A program made the position numbers and the translations under genes. Under the pieces are notes generated by a model. It saw nothing but the letters and a program-made list of their open reading frames with translations. It did not search any database and was not told where the DNA came from. A DNA stretch of 5,655 nt from an uncultured Hyphomicrobiales bacterium (GTDB lineage Bacteria; Pseudomonadota; Alphaproteobacteria; Rhizobiales; CAJQND01). Location of the stretch: positions 1-5,655 of the forward strand of contig CAJQND010000138.1 of NCBI GenBank assembly GCA_905479595.1, in the 5' to 3' direction. Positions 1 through 5,655 of the stretch are shown here, piece after piece; positions within the stretch are counted from its first letter, which is position 1; each line of letters begins with the position of its first letter.

Positions 1-1
1 G

Positions 2-445
2 ATTTGGCTTGCCGATGATCGCGGTATATGGCCCCCGGAATCACTGAATAAATTCGATTCGGATGCGTTATGGGTGCTGAATAAGGCCGATTTAGCGGAA
101 ACGCGGTCAATTAGCGGCCCTCAAAGCCAAAGTGTTCTTGCGGTTTCTGCGAAAGATGGCAGCGGTTTGCGTGAACTTTTGGATGAACTCACTGAAAAAG
201 CGCAGAACAGCCTGGATGGCGTCGAATCTGCGCTGATCACCCGGCGGCGTCACCGCGAAGCAATGGAACAGTGCCGAAAATATCTTGCTGCTGGTTTGAA
301 TGGGCTACAATCAGGTGCCTATGAAAGCGAGCTTGTCGCTGAAAATGTGCGTTTGGCGGCGCGTATGCTTGGTCGGATCACAGGTCGGATTGACGTTGAA
401 GATCTTCTGGACACCATTTTTTCCAGCTTTTGCGTCGGTAAATGA
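2..445 (+). CDS. mnmE: tRNA modification GTPase MnmE (TrmE), C-terminal part; 5' end outside window
   Basis: MnmE is a GTPase that works with MnmG to place the (carboxymethyl)aminomethyl group on C5 of wobble uridine 34 in a subset of tRNAs. The reading frame is open from base 2, so the gene starts before the window; about 147 residues are visible. Seen directly: the G4 guanine-specificity motif NKAD (bases 80-91), the G5 motif SAK (146-154) followed by DGSGL, then a helical segment ending in FCVGK at the stop. This is the family's C-terminal FC(I/V/L)GK motif, whose cysteine is functionally important in E. coli MnmE. The G1-G3 motifs and N-terminal folate-binding domain lie upstream and cannot be seen. 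A GTG at base 74 is an internal valine codon inside the G domain, not a start. The stop is TGA at 443-445; mnmG follows after about 100 bases, fitting their partnership. Confidence 0.96.
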   Translation: MWLADDRGIWPPESLNKFDSDALWVLNKADLAETRSISGPQSQSVLAVSAKDGSGLRELLDELTEKAQNSLDGVESALITRRRHREAMEQCRKYLAAGLNGLQSGAYESELVAENVRLAARMLGRITGRIDVEDLLDTIFSSFCVGK

Positions 446-459
446 CCCGATTTAGGGAA

Positions 460-475
460 TGTTTCACGTGAAACA
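460..475. promoter_or_regulatory. parS: parS centromere site 1 (perfect, intergenic mnmE-mnmG)
   Basis: The 16 bases TGTTTCACGTGAAACA match the widely conserved bacterial chromosomal parS sequence exactly. The palindrome extends two bases each side, giving a perfect 20-base inverted repeat at 458-477. Known role: ParB binds parS as a dimer and loads as a CTP-dependent sliding clamp. It sits 14 bases after the mnmE stop and about 75 bases before the mnmG start. There is no T-run after it, so it is not read as a terminator. parA and parB in the same window support the call. Confidence 0.95.
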
Positions 476-478
476 TTT

Positions 479-498
479 AGGAATTGCGTTCCATTCCT
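479..498 (+). other. Weak hairpin downstream of parS, possible mnmE transcript end
   Basis: AGGAAT (479-484) and ATTCCT (493-498) form a perfect 6-base inverted repeat around an 8-base loop, followed by TTGACCTTTT. The stem is short and AT-rich and the downstream T-run is interrupted, so this is at best a weak intrinsic terminator or attenuator for mnmE transcripts. It may be chance. An alternative pairing, GGAA (480-483) with TTCC (489-492), uses part of the same sequence. Confidence 0.2.
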
Positions 499-527
499 TT
501 GACCTTTTGGTGCGATACCCCTAAATA
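499..527 (+). promoter_or_regulatory. Candidate sigma-70-type promoter ahead of mnmG
   Basis: TTGACC at 499-504 matches the -35 consensus at five of six positions. Seventeen bases later is TAAATA (522-527), a poor -10 match (three of six). If used, transcription would start near 534, inside or just before the GGAAG (531-535) that could serve as ribosome binding site, which argues against this exact arrangement. The position just downstream of parS would expose it to ParB binding and spreading. Sequence-only guess; the true promoter may lie upstream in mnmE. Confidence 0.25.
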
Positions 528-548
528 GCCGGAAGACGATTGGGTGTG

Positions 549-2438
549 ATGAGTGCCATGAATAAATATGATGTCATAGTTGTGGGCGGTGGACACGCAG
601 GCTGCGAAGCTGCGGCGTCTTCAGCACGCGCCGGTGCTGATACTTTGCTTGTGACGCATAAATTCAGCACGATTGGCGAAATGTCCTGTAATCCTGCGAT
701 CGGTGGGCTTGGCAAGGGCCACCTGGTGCGAGAGGTCGATGCTCTTGATGGCTTGATGGGCCGGGTGGCTGACCAGGCGGGTATTCAGTTTCGTATGCTC
801 AATCAACGCAAGGGCCCGGCAGTTCGTGGTCCCCGTGCGCAAGCAGACCGTAAGCTTTACCGTCAGACAATGCAGCGTGAAGTCCAGGCAATCCCTGGGT
901 TAGCGATAGAAGAAGGTGCTGTATGTGATCTAACGATGGCCAAAGAGGGTGGCGGTATATGTGGGATTGAATTGGAAGATGGCCGTGTATTCAATGCAGC
1001 AGCGATTGTTTTAACCACCGGCACTTTCCTTAAAGGTCTGATCCATATTGGCGACAAACGCATTCCTGCTGGAAGGGTTGGGGATGCTCCAGCTGTTGGC
1101 CTGTCTGAACGGCTCTATGGGGCTGGATTGCGCATGGGCCGGTTAAAAACCGGAACCCCACCTCGCCTTGATGGGCGAACGATTGATTGGGCAAGTTTGA
1201 AAGAACAAAAGGGTGATAGGCCACCTGTGCCTTTCTCATTTATGACCGATGAAATCGAGGTCCCCCAGGTAAGTTGCTATCTGACGGCGACGAACGCAAA
1301 AACCCATCAGATAATTTCCGAGAATCTTGAAAAATCGGCCATGTATTCGGGCCAGATTGACGGAGTTGGACCCCGTTATTGCCCGTCTATTGAAGATAAA
1401 GTCGTTAAATTTGCCAGCCGTGACGCCCATCAGGTGTTTTTGGAGCCGGAAGGGTTGGATGATCACACAATCTATCCCAATGGGATTTCTACGTCTTTGC
1501 CAGAAGATGTCCAGATTGAGTATGTCCGTTCAATTGCTGGATTGGAAAATGCGGTTATCCTGCAACCAGGATACGCTATTGAATATGACTATATTGATCC
1601 CCGGGAGCTTTTCCCGAGCCTTGAATGCAAAAAATTACCAAACCTCTTTTTGGCCGGACAAATCAACGGCACGACGGGTTATGAAGAGGCAGCGGCCCAG
1701 GGCCTTATGGCCGGGCTGAACGCAGCCAGGAAAACCCAAGACGCACACATGGTCCAGCTGAATCGCGCGGATGCCTATATCGGTGTAATGATCGATGATC
1801 TTGTGACCCGTGGTGTGTCAGAACCCTATAGAATGTTTACTTCTCGCGCGGAGTACCGCCTGACTTTGCGGGCGGACAACGCGGACCAGAGATTGACGGA
1901 AAAGGGCAGAAATTGGGGGATTGTCGGCGATTTACGTTGGAAATCTTACCAGAAAAAAGCCCGTGAACTCAATGTTTCACGTGAAACAATGGCGCGTTTG
2001 AACATGACTCCGAACGAAGCGGTACGTCATGGTTTGAATGTAAATCTCGACGGTGTGCGCCGTTCCGCACAGGAATTTCTGGCATATCCGGATGTTTCGC
2101 TTACCGATTTGTGTGCAATCTGGCCTGAATTGTCTGATATCCGGCCAGATGTGGCTGAACAACTTGAAATCGATGCCCTGTATTCTGGATATCTTGACCG
2201 CCAGCAAGCAGACATCGATGCTTTCAGGCGTGATGAAAACCTGGAACTACCTGCTGATCTTGATTATGTGCAGGTGCGTGGACTGTCGAATGAAGTCCGC
2301 CATAAGCTAAACACCCATAAACCGGTAACTTTGGGCCAGGCAGCACGAATTGATGGCATGACACCTGCTGCATTGACATTGCTGTTGAATTGGGTTCGCC
2401 GGGGTAATTCTGGCATAGCGACAAAGGGTGCAGCTTAG
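549..2438 (+). CDS. mnmG: tRNA uridine-5-carboxymethylaminomethyl modification enzyme MnmG (GidA)
   Basis: MnmG is the FAD- and NADH-dependent partner of MnmE in wobble-U34 tRNA modification; it acts in the cytoplasm as a heterotetramer. At this start the protein is 629 residues, the usual family length. Seen in order: the FAD-binding glycine motif VGGGHAG (residues 12-18); MSCNPAIGG with Cys47; GPRYCPSIEDK with Cys278 (GidA signature 1; these cysteines correspond to the two catalytically important cysteines of E. coli MnmG); GidA signature 2 at 369-393, beginning AGQINGTTGYEE; and the C-terminal RGLSNEVRHKL helical region used in tRNA/MnmE interaction. Start choice: ATG 549 lies 13 bases after GGAAG (531-535). 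ATG 558 would give 626 residues; TTG 540 and GTG 546 are also in frame. A parS site lies inside the gene at residues 475-480. The stop TAG is one base before the rsmG ATG, indicating an operon. Confidence 0.97.
   Translation: MSAMNKYDVIVVGGGHAGCEAAASSARAGADTLLVTHKFSTIGEMSCNPAIGGLGKGHLVREVDALDGLMGRVADQAGIQFRMLNQRKGPAVRGPRAQADRKLYRQTMQREVQAIPGLAIEEGAVCDLTMAKEGGGICGIELEDGRVFNAAAIVLTTGTFLKGLIHIGDKRIPAGRVGDAPAVGLSERLYGAGLRMGRLKTGTPPRLDGRTIDWASLKEQKGDRPPVPFSFMTDEIEVPQVSCYLTATNAKTHQIISENLEKSAMYSGQIDGVGPRYCPSIEDKVVKFASRDAHQVFLEPEGLDDHTIYPNGISTSLPEDVQIEYVRSIAGLENAVILQPGYAIEYDYIDPRELFPSLECKKLPNLFLAGQINGTTGYEEAAAQGLMAGLNAARKTQDAHMVQLNRADAYIGVMIDDLVTRGVSEPYRMFTSRAEYRLTLRADNADQRLTEKGRNWGIVGDLRWKSYQKKARELNVSRETMARLNMTPNEAVRHGLNVNLDGVRRSAQEFLAYPDVSLTDLCAIWPELSDIRPDVAEQLEIDALYSGYLDRQQADIDAFRRDENLELPADLDYVQVRGLSNEVRHKLNTHKPVTLGQAARIDGMTPAALTLLLNWVRRGNSGIATKGAA
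1970..1993 (+). repeat. 24-base repeat copy A (contains parS site 2)
   Basis: This stretch begins CAATG and ends CAATGGC, with the parS palindrome in the middle. It recurs in rsmG at 2475-2498 with one mismatch (A at 1986 versus T at 2491). Similarity stops at both ends. The repeat is longer than parS itself, so a few flanking bases, or the encoded Asn before and Met-Ala after, are shared as well. Confidence 0.85.
1973..1988. promoter_or_regulatory. parS: parS centromere site 2 (perfect, inside mnmG)
   Basis: The same exact 16-base palindrome TGTTTCACGTGAAACA as site 1, here within the mnmG coding sequence. It is read as N-V-S-R-E-T (residues 475-480 of MnmG), in the C-terminal part between the conserved FAD domain and the RGLSNEV region. 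A second identical 16-mer is very unlikely by chance and fits a ParB loading site. It lies about 1.5 kb from site 1 and 2 kb upstream of parB. Confidence 0.92.
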
Positions 2439-2439
2439 A

Positions 2440-3078
2440 ATGGGCTCCGAAGCGGCTAGTCTCGCGCGAAAATACAATGTTTCACGTGAATCAATGGCCA
2501 AGCTTGAAGAGTACGCTGCTTTGTTATTGCGTTGGCAAGCCCGGATAAATCTTATCGGGCCAGCAACGGTTGGCGATGTATGGCAGCGCCATATCGCTGA
2601 CAGCCTGCAAATTGGACCAATTATCAGTGATAATTGCGACATTGAGAAACCAACAATCATTGATCTTGGTACTGGAGCAGGGTTTCCGGGCATTCCCATT
2701 GCGATATCAATGGGTGCATTTGTCCATTTGGTTGAGAGCAACCATAAGAAAGCAGCCTTTTTGCGTGAAGCTGTGCGAATTACCGAAATTAATGCAGAAA
2801 TACATACGTGCCGCATCGAGAATATCGATTCGGAAGCGTTACGGCCTAAACCAGATATTGTTACGTCTCGCGCACTGGCACCACTTGATAAATTGCTTGG
2901 TTTTGCCGCGCCCTGGATGGAAAATGGGTCCATAGGTGTGTTTATGAAAGGACAACATGTGGACAGGGAATTGACCGAAGCCACTAAATGTTGGAATATG
3001 GACGCGAAAACAACACCATCGCCGGAAAAAACAGGCGGTGCAGTAATTGTTGTTAAAAACCTGCAGGCAAAGTCATAA
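2440..3078 (+). CDS. rsmG: 16S rRNA (guanine-N7) methyltransferase RsmG (GidB)
   Basis: RsmG transfers a methyl group from S-adenosylmethionine to N7 of G527 (E. coli numbering) in 16S rRNA; loss in other bacteria gives low-level streptomycin resistance. The protein is 212 residues (E. coli 207). Seen: the N-terminal helical region with WQARINLIGPAT and RHIADS (residues 50-55); SAM-binding motif I DLGTGAGFPG (75-84); the acidic residue ending strand two in LVESN (Glu99); and SRALAPL (143-149), characteristic of the family. Start: ATG 2440 is one base after the mnmG stop and 11 bases after AAAGGG (2423-2428). GTG 2428 is in frame and would overlap mnmG by 11 bases, but is less likely. A near-perfect parS lies at residues 13-18. 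The one-base gaps to mnmG and parA suggest translational coupling. Confidence 0.97.
   Translation: MGSEAASLARKYNVSRESMAKLEEYAALLLRWQARINLIGPATVGDVWQRHIADSLQIGPIISDNCDIEKPTIIDLGTGAGFPGIPIAISMGAFVHLVESNHKKAAFLREAVRITEINAEIHTCRIENIDSEALRPKPDIVTSRALAPLDKLLGFAAPWMENGSIGVFMKGQHVDRELTEATKCWNMDAKTTPSPEKTGGAVIVVKNLQAKS
2475..2498 (+). repeat. 24-base repeat copy B (contains parS-like site 3)
   Basis: Partner of the copy at 1970-1993 in mnmG, identical at 23 of 24 positions. Translated in the same phase, the two copies give the same residues apart from Thr in MnmG versus Ser here. This is a dispersed short repeat between two genes that are not homologous. Confidence 0.85.
2478..2493. promoter_or_regulatory. 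parS: parS-like site 3 (one mismatch, inside rsmG)
   Basis: TGTTTCACGTGAATCA matches parS at 15 of 16 positions; the A at position 14 is T (base 2491), breaking symmetry in the right arm. It encodes V-S-R-E-S (RsmG residues 14-18) in the same phase as site 2. The central CACGTG and the whole left arm are intact, so ParB binding is plausible but may be weaker. It lies 490 bases from site 2. Confidence 0.8.
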
Positions 3079-3079
3079 A

Positions 3080-3904
3080 ATGAACCACACCACCAAAACT
3101 ACAACACCGCGTATCCTGGTTGTGGCAAACCAAAAAGGTGGGGTAGGCAAAACCACCACGGCAATCAATCTTGGCACTGCTCTAGCGGCAGTTGGTGAGA
3201 CGGTATTGGTGATTGATGTGGATCCGCAAGGCAATGCCAGCACCGGATTGGGCATTGAACACGACGAAAATACCTTGTCCACCTTTCATGTGTTGATGGG
3301 TGAGGCCTCTTTGGCAGATGTCGTTCAGGAATCTGCAATTCCAGGCTTGCATTGCGCGCCTGCGACCATGGATTTGTTGGGTGCCGAACTGGAACTGGCA
3401 AATCTTGAACGGCGTGCCTACCGGATGAAAGACGCGATTGCCAAATTTTACCGCACCAATTCGAATCGGCACCGGAACTATTCCTATATACTGCTCGACT
3501 GCCCACCATCGCTTAATTTGCTCACCATGAATGCCATGGCTGCCGCTGATGCTATTCTTGTACCGCTACAATGTGAGTTCTTCGCATTGGAGGGCTTAAG
3601 TCAGCTGCTTAAAACTGTTGATCAAATGCGTTCTACATTGAATCCGCGTCTGACAGTTCAAGGTATTGTGCTGACCATGTTTGATAACCGCAACAGTTTA
3701 TCAAAGCAGGTTGCCCAAGATGTCAGGTCGGTTCTGGGCGATAAGGTTTATGAAACAGTTATCCCAAGAAACGTCAGGGTTTCCGAAGCGCCATCACATG
3801 GCAAGCCGGTATTGCTATATGACCGCAAATGCGCCGGTAGTCTGGCTTACATTCGACTCGCTTCCGAAATGATCCGGCGCGAACGGCAGTTACGGGCAGC
3901 ATAG
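3080..3904 (+). CDS. parA: Chromosome-partitioning ATPase ParA (Soj)
   Basis: ParA is a deviant Walker-type ATPase that binds nonspecific DNA in the ATP form and is released by ParB-stimulated hydrolysis, so ParB-parS complexes move along the nucleoid. The product is 274 residues, the usual size for the small chromosomal (Soj) class, with no extra N-terminal DNA-binding domain. Seen: deviant Walker A KGGVGKTT with signature Lys19 (residues 19-26), VIDVDPQGNAS (44-54), and Walker B ILLDCPPS (137-144, Asp140). Conserved VIPRNVRVSEAPSHGKP follows toward the C-terminus. Start: ATG 3080 is one base after the rsmG TAA; upstream is only a weak AGG (3065-3067), 12 bases away, so translation probably depends on coupling to rsmG. 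The in-frame TTG at 3047 would overlap rsmG and is disfavoured. parB follows after 88 bases. Confidence 0.97.
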   Translation: MNHTTKTTTPRILVVANQKGGVGKTTTAINLGTALAAVGETVLVIDVDPQGNASTGLGIEHDENTLSTFHVLMGEASLADVVQESAIPGLHCAPATMDLLGAELELANLERRAYRMKDAIAKFYRTNSNRHRNYSYILLDCPPSLNLLTMNAMAAADAILVPLQCEFFALEGLSQLLKTVDQMRSTLNPRLTVQGIVLTMFDNRNSLSKQVAQDVRSVLGDKVYETVIPRNVRVSEAPSHGKPVLLYDRKCAGSLAYIRLASEMIRRERQLRAA

Positions 3905-3992
3905 TTCACGGTTTATATAAGTCGTGACTCCTACGAAACGAATTTTGTATCCGCTAGGTTTTGATCTGGCGGTTAATTGAAGGCAGAAAATC
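3905..3992 (+). other. parA-parB spacer, AT-rich element and parB leader
   Basis: This 88-base gap is much wider than the one-base junctions upstream. It includes the AT-rich palindrome TTATATAA (3913-3920), which contains TATATA resembling a -10 box, though no good -35 is visible 16-18 bases ahead. GTGACT (3924-3929) with TGTATC (3946-3951) is another weak pair. No hairpin with T-run is seen, so read-through from parA is likely. A separate weak parB promoter is possible but not demonstrable here. Confidence 0.3.
3979..3983 (+). promoter_or_regulatory. Ribosome binding site of parB
   Basis: GAAGG lies 9 bases before ATG 3993. It is the best-placed Shine-Dalgarno sequence in the window, and it supports independent initiation of parB in contrast to the apparently coupled starts of rsmG and parA. 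Confidence 0.65.
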
Positions 3993-4874
3993 ATGACGAA
4001 ACAAAAACGTCTTGGGCGCGGATTGGCCGCTTTGATCGGTGACGATTATGCCGAGGAAAATGTGGTTCTTGATGCCAAGACCTCGCGGCATTTGCCAATT
4101 GAATTTCTGTGTCGAAATCCAAACAATCCGCGTAAATCTTTTGCAGAAGCAGAATTGCAGGATCTAACAAAATCCATCGGCGAAAAGGGTTTGTTACAAC
4201 CGATCATTGTTCGGTCGGTTAATGATGGTGGCGAAAAGCAATATGAAATTGTAGCCGGTGAACGACGCTGGCGGGCGGCACAAAAAGCCGGGTTGCACGA
4301 TGTGCCAGTGATTATCCGTGAATTCTCTGACAACGAAGCCTTTGAGATTGCTCTGATTGAAAATATTCAACGGGCCGATCTTGACCCAATTGAAGAAGCT
4401 CAAGGCTATCGCCAGCTTATGAATAGATTTGAGTATACTCAGGAGCGTATGGCTGAATCACTCGGCAAAAGCCGCAGCCACATCGCCAATATGTTACGCC
4501 TGTTGAAACTGCCAGAAAGTATTCAGGCAAAGCTGAGCGCGGGAGAGTTGACGTCTGGTCACGCCCGGGCATTGATTACCGCAGAAGATCCAAATGAAAT
4601 CGCGCGCCAAATTTTGGAACTTGGATTAAATGTTCGGGAAGCAGAAAATCTTGTGCGCGAAAAGGCGGGTAAGATTCGGCCGAAGAAAAAGCGGGTGGAA
4701 AAAGATCCAAATACCATCGCACTAGAGCATGAAGTATCTTCGGCGATTGGATTGAAAGTCGACATTGCTTCAAAAGGCGAAGCGGGCCAATTGCGTATTT
4801 CATATAAAAGCCTTGAGCAATTGGACGATGTAATTATGCGCCTGGTACGATCTGTCAGTTCAGCCAGCACATAG
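3993..4874 (+). CDS. parB: Chromosome-partitioning protein ParB (Spo0J), parS-binding CTPase
   Basis: ParB recognises parS, loads there as a CTP-dependent DNA clamp, slides onto flanking DNA and stimulates ParA. The product is 293 residues, normal for chromosomal ParB. Seen: N-terminal RLGRGLAALIG (residues 6-16), the ParA-stimulating peptide typical of alphaproteobacterial ParB; the CTP-binding domain with GLLQPIIVR (66-74), GERRWRAA (89-96) and ENIQRADLDPIEEA (123-136); a helix-turn-helix at about 149-169 (TQERMAESLGKSRSHIANM), the parS-recognition region; then a lysine/arginine-rich linker (RPKKKR) and a C-terminal dimerisation segment ending RLVRSVSSAST. Start ATG 3993 has a good GAAGG 9 bases upstream. 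Three parS or parS-like sites lie 1.5-3.5 kb upstream. The stop is 5 bases from the stop of the convergent holA. Confidence 0.97.
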   Translation: MTKQKRLGRGLAALIGDDYAEENVVLDAKTSRHLPIEFLCRNPNNPRKSFAEAELQDLTKSIGEKGLLQPIIVRSVNDGGEKQYEIVAGERRWRAAQKAGLHDVPVIIREFSDNEAFEIALIENIQRADLDPIEEAQGYRQLMNRFEYTQERMAESLGKSRSHIANMLRLLKLPESIQAKLSAGELTSGHARALITAEDPNEIARQILELGLNVREAENLVREKAGKIRPKKKRVEKDPNTIALEHEVSSAIGLKVDIASKGEAGQLRISYKSLEQLDDVIMRLVRSVSSAST

Positions 4875-4879
4875 ATAAT

Positions 4880-5655
4880 TCATCTGTGTAAAGAGGAGTT
4901 TCCGCGCATCACCTGCGCCCGGCGGGAAAGACTGATCAACGCCCGGTTGGCGATTGACGGCGAAAGTGTAGCAAATTCTCTTGTCTGCAGTTCAGCCTGA
5001 GAAAGAGTAAGGGCGGCGGATTCCAAAGCGTCCGCGCCCCAAATACTTAACTGCTGAACAAATGAATCTTTGCGCTTCCAGAAAACCGGGGGGCGAACGG
5101 CATCCACCACTTGTCTGGCAGGACGCCCAGTATCTGTTTCCAATGCCATGCGCTGCAACCGTAAAACATGACCACTGGCAGCAGTAATAACCGAAGCAAC
5201 GGCAAAGCCCGATTGGACAAGTCGGTCAAACCGGGCATCGGCGACGGCAAGATCACCGGTAAATACCGCATCCAGCATGTCATCAAGGGTCAATGCGGAA
5301 CTGTCGCCGCAAACCGCTTCCACATCGTGTAGCTGAACCTGGCCCTGCCCTCGGCAATACAGTGCAAGTTTTTCAAGTTCAGAACGCGACAACGCGCGAT
5401 CCCCGCCTAAAGCCGCGGCCAATGCCATGCGGGCATCTTGGGCAATGGTCAGATCATGCTTGGCAAGCTCTTCATCAATGAGCCCGTGAATATCGCGGAT
5501 TGTATCTTCGTAGCAGGCAAGCACACCGGCATTCTTTGCTTTCTCAAAAAGCGCTCTTATACCGGTACCCTTACGCAAATTTCCCGCCTCGGCAACGATG
5601 AGAGCATCGCCACTGGCGTGTTCCAAATAGGATTTTGCGGCGTTGAATAATCCAT
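4880..5655 (-). CDS. holA: DNA polymerase III delta subunit HolA, C-terminal part; 5' end outside window
   Basis: Delta is the clamp-loader subunit that opens the beta sliding clamp. On the minus strand the frame is open from the right edge (5655) to TGA at 4882-4880, giving about 258 residues; E. coli delta is 343, so roughly the first quarter is missing. Seen: GDALIVAEAGNLRKGTGIRA, then VLACYEDTIRDIHGLIDEEL, the conserved LGGDRALSRSELEKLALYC, and a helical C-terminal collar-like region (TLDDMLDAVFTGD, RPPVFWKRK) ending MRGNSSLHR. No Walker A is expected in delta. A TTG at 5626-5624 is in frame but internal, because homologous sequence (FNAAKSYLEH) continues upstream of it. Convergence with parB is typical of Alphaproteobacteria; the promoter would lie outside the window, commonly with lptE and leuS upstream. 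Identification rests on remembered family features, not an alignment. Confidence 0.9.
   Translation of the reverse strand, partial: GLFNAAKSYLEHASGDALIVAEAGNLRKGTGIRALFEKAKNAGVLACYEDTIRDIHGLIDEELAKHDLTIAQDARMALAAALGGDRALSRSELEKLALYCRGQGQVQLHDVEAVCGDSSALTLDDMLDAVFTGDLAVADARFDRLVQSGFAVASVITAASGHVLRLQRMALETDTGRPARQVVDAVRPPVFWKRKDSFVQQLSIWGADALESAALTLSQAELQTREFATLSPSIANRALISLSRRAQVMRGNSSLHR

Noticed and set aside
458..477. The parS palindrome considered as an intrinsic terminator for mnmE
   Set aside because: There is no loop, since the repeat is continuous, and no T-run follows; the exact parS match explains it better.
1602..1616. Hairpin CGGGA-GCTTT-TCCCG in mnmG
   Set aside because: Only five pairs, no T-run, and within coding sequence for PRELFPS.
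1327..1719. A 130-residue plus-strand open frame inside mnmG
   Set aside because: It is out of frame with mnmG over signature motifs of MnmG, and has no ribosome binding site or recognisable family.
2539..2560. Hairpin in rsmG: GCCC-G-GATAA / TTATC-GGGC with a three-base loop
   Set aside because: It encodes part of the conserved ARINLIG stretch and has no following T-run; probably a by-product of coding sequence.
2307..2984. A 225-residue open frame on the minus strand across the end of mnmG and most of rsmG
   Set aside because: It lies wholly opposite two well-recognised genes; its product is rich in Ser, Pro, Arg and Cys with no recognisable domain. It is a shadow of the sense coding pattern.
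3217..3225. TGTGGATCC resembling an inverted DnaA box (TGTGGATAA)
   Set aside because: Two mismatches, isolated, and inside the conserved VIDVDPQG coding region of parA; no origin-like cluster of boxes in the window.
3596..3612. TTAA-N9-TTAA resembling a CtrA binding site
   Set aside because: The known CtrA spacing is seven bases, not nine, and it lies within parA.
5293..5650. Two overlapping plus-strand open frames opposite holA
   Set aside because: They are antisense to conserved HolA motifs and show no recognisable protein features.

Overview
This window is a chromosomal, near-origin locus of an alphaproteobacterium. The evidence is the gene order mnmE-mnmG-rsmG-parA-parB read rightward, meeting a leftward holA (DNA polymerase III delta) end to end. 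Convergent holA behind parB is typical of Alphaproteobacteria; gammaproteobacteria keep mnmG-rsmG-parA-parB but follow it with atp genes. Base composition looks roughly balanced (about half GC by eye), which suits a marine Rhodospirillales/Sneathiella/Kiloniella-like lineage better than a high-GC rhizobial one, but genus cannot be fixed from this sequence alone.

Layout: 1-445 is the 3' end of mnmE (partial). 446-548 is a short intergenic stretch holding a perfect parS palindrome, a weak hairpin and a possible promoter. 549-2438 is mnmG, 2440-3078 rsmG and 3080-3904 parA; the last three are packed with one-base gaps and are almost certainly co-transcribed. 3905-3992 is an 88-base spacer, 3993-4874 is parB, and after a 5-base gap holA (partial) runs on the minus strand from the window's right edge down to 4880.

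Functionally there are three modules. MnmE and MnmG together modify the wobble uridine of certain tRNAs. RsmG methylates 16S rRNA. ParA, ParB and the parS sites form the chromosome-partitioning system: ParB loads at parS and ParA moves the origin region. HolA belongs to the replisome clamp loader.

The most notable structure is the parS cluster: one perfect site between mnmE and mnmG, one perfect site inside mnmG, and one single-mismatch site inside rsmG. The two intragenic sites lie in the same reading phase and encode nearly the same peptide (NVSRETMA and NVSRESMA), within a 24-base repeat that differs at one position. I see no mobile element, CRISPR array, RNA gene or sign of recent transfer, and no evidence of a previously undescribed system; this is a conserved core region with an interesting overlap between DNA-binding sites and coding sequence.
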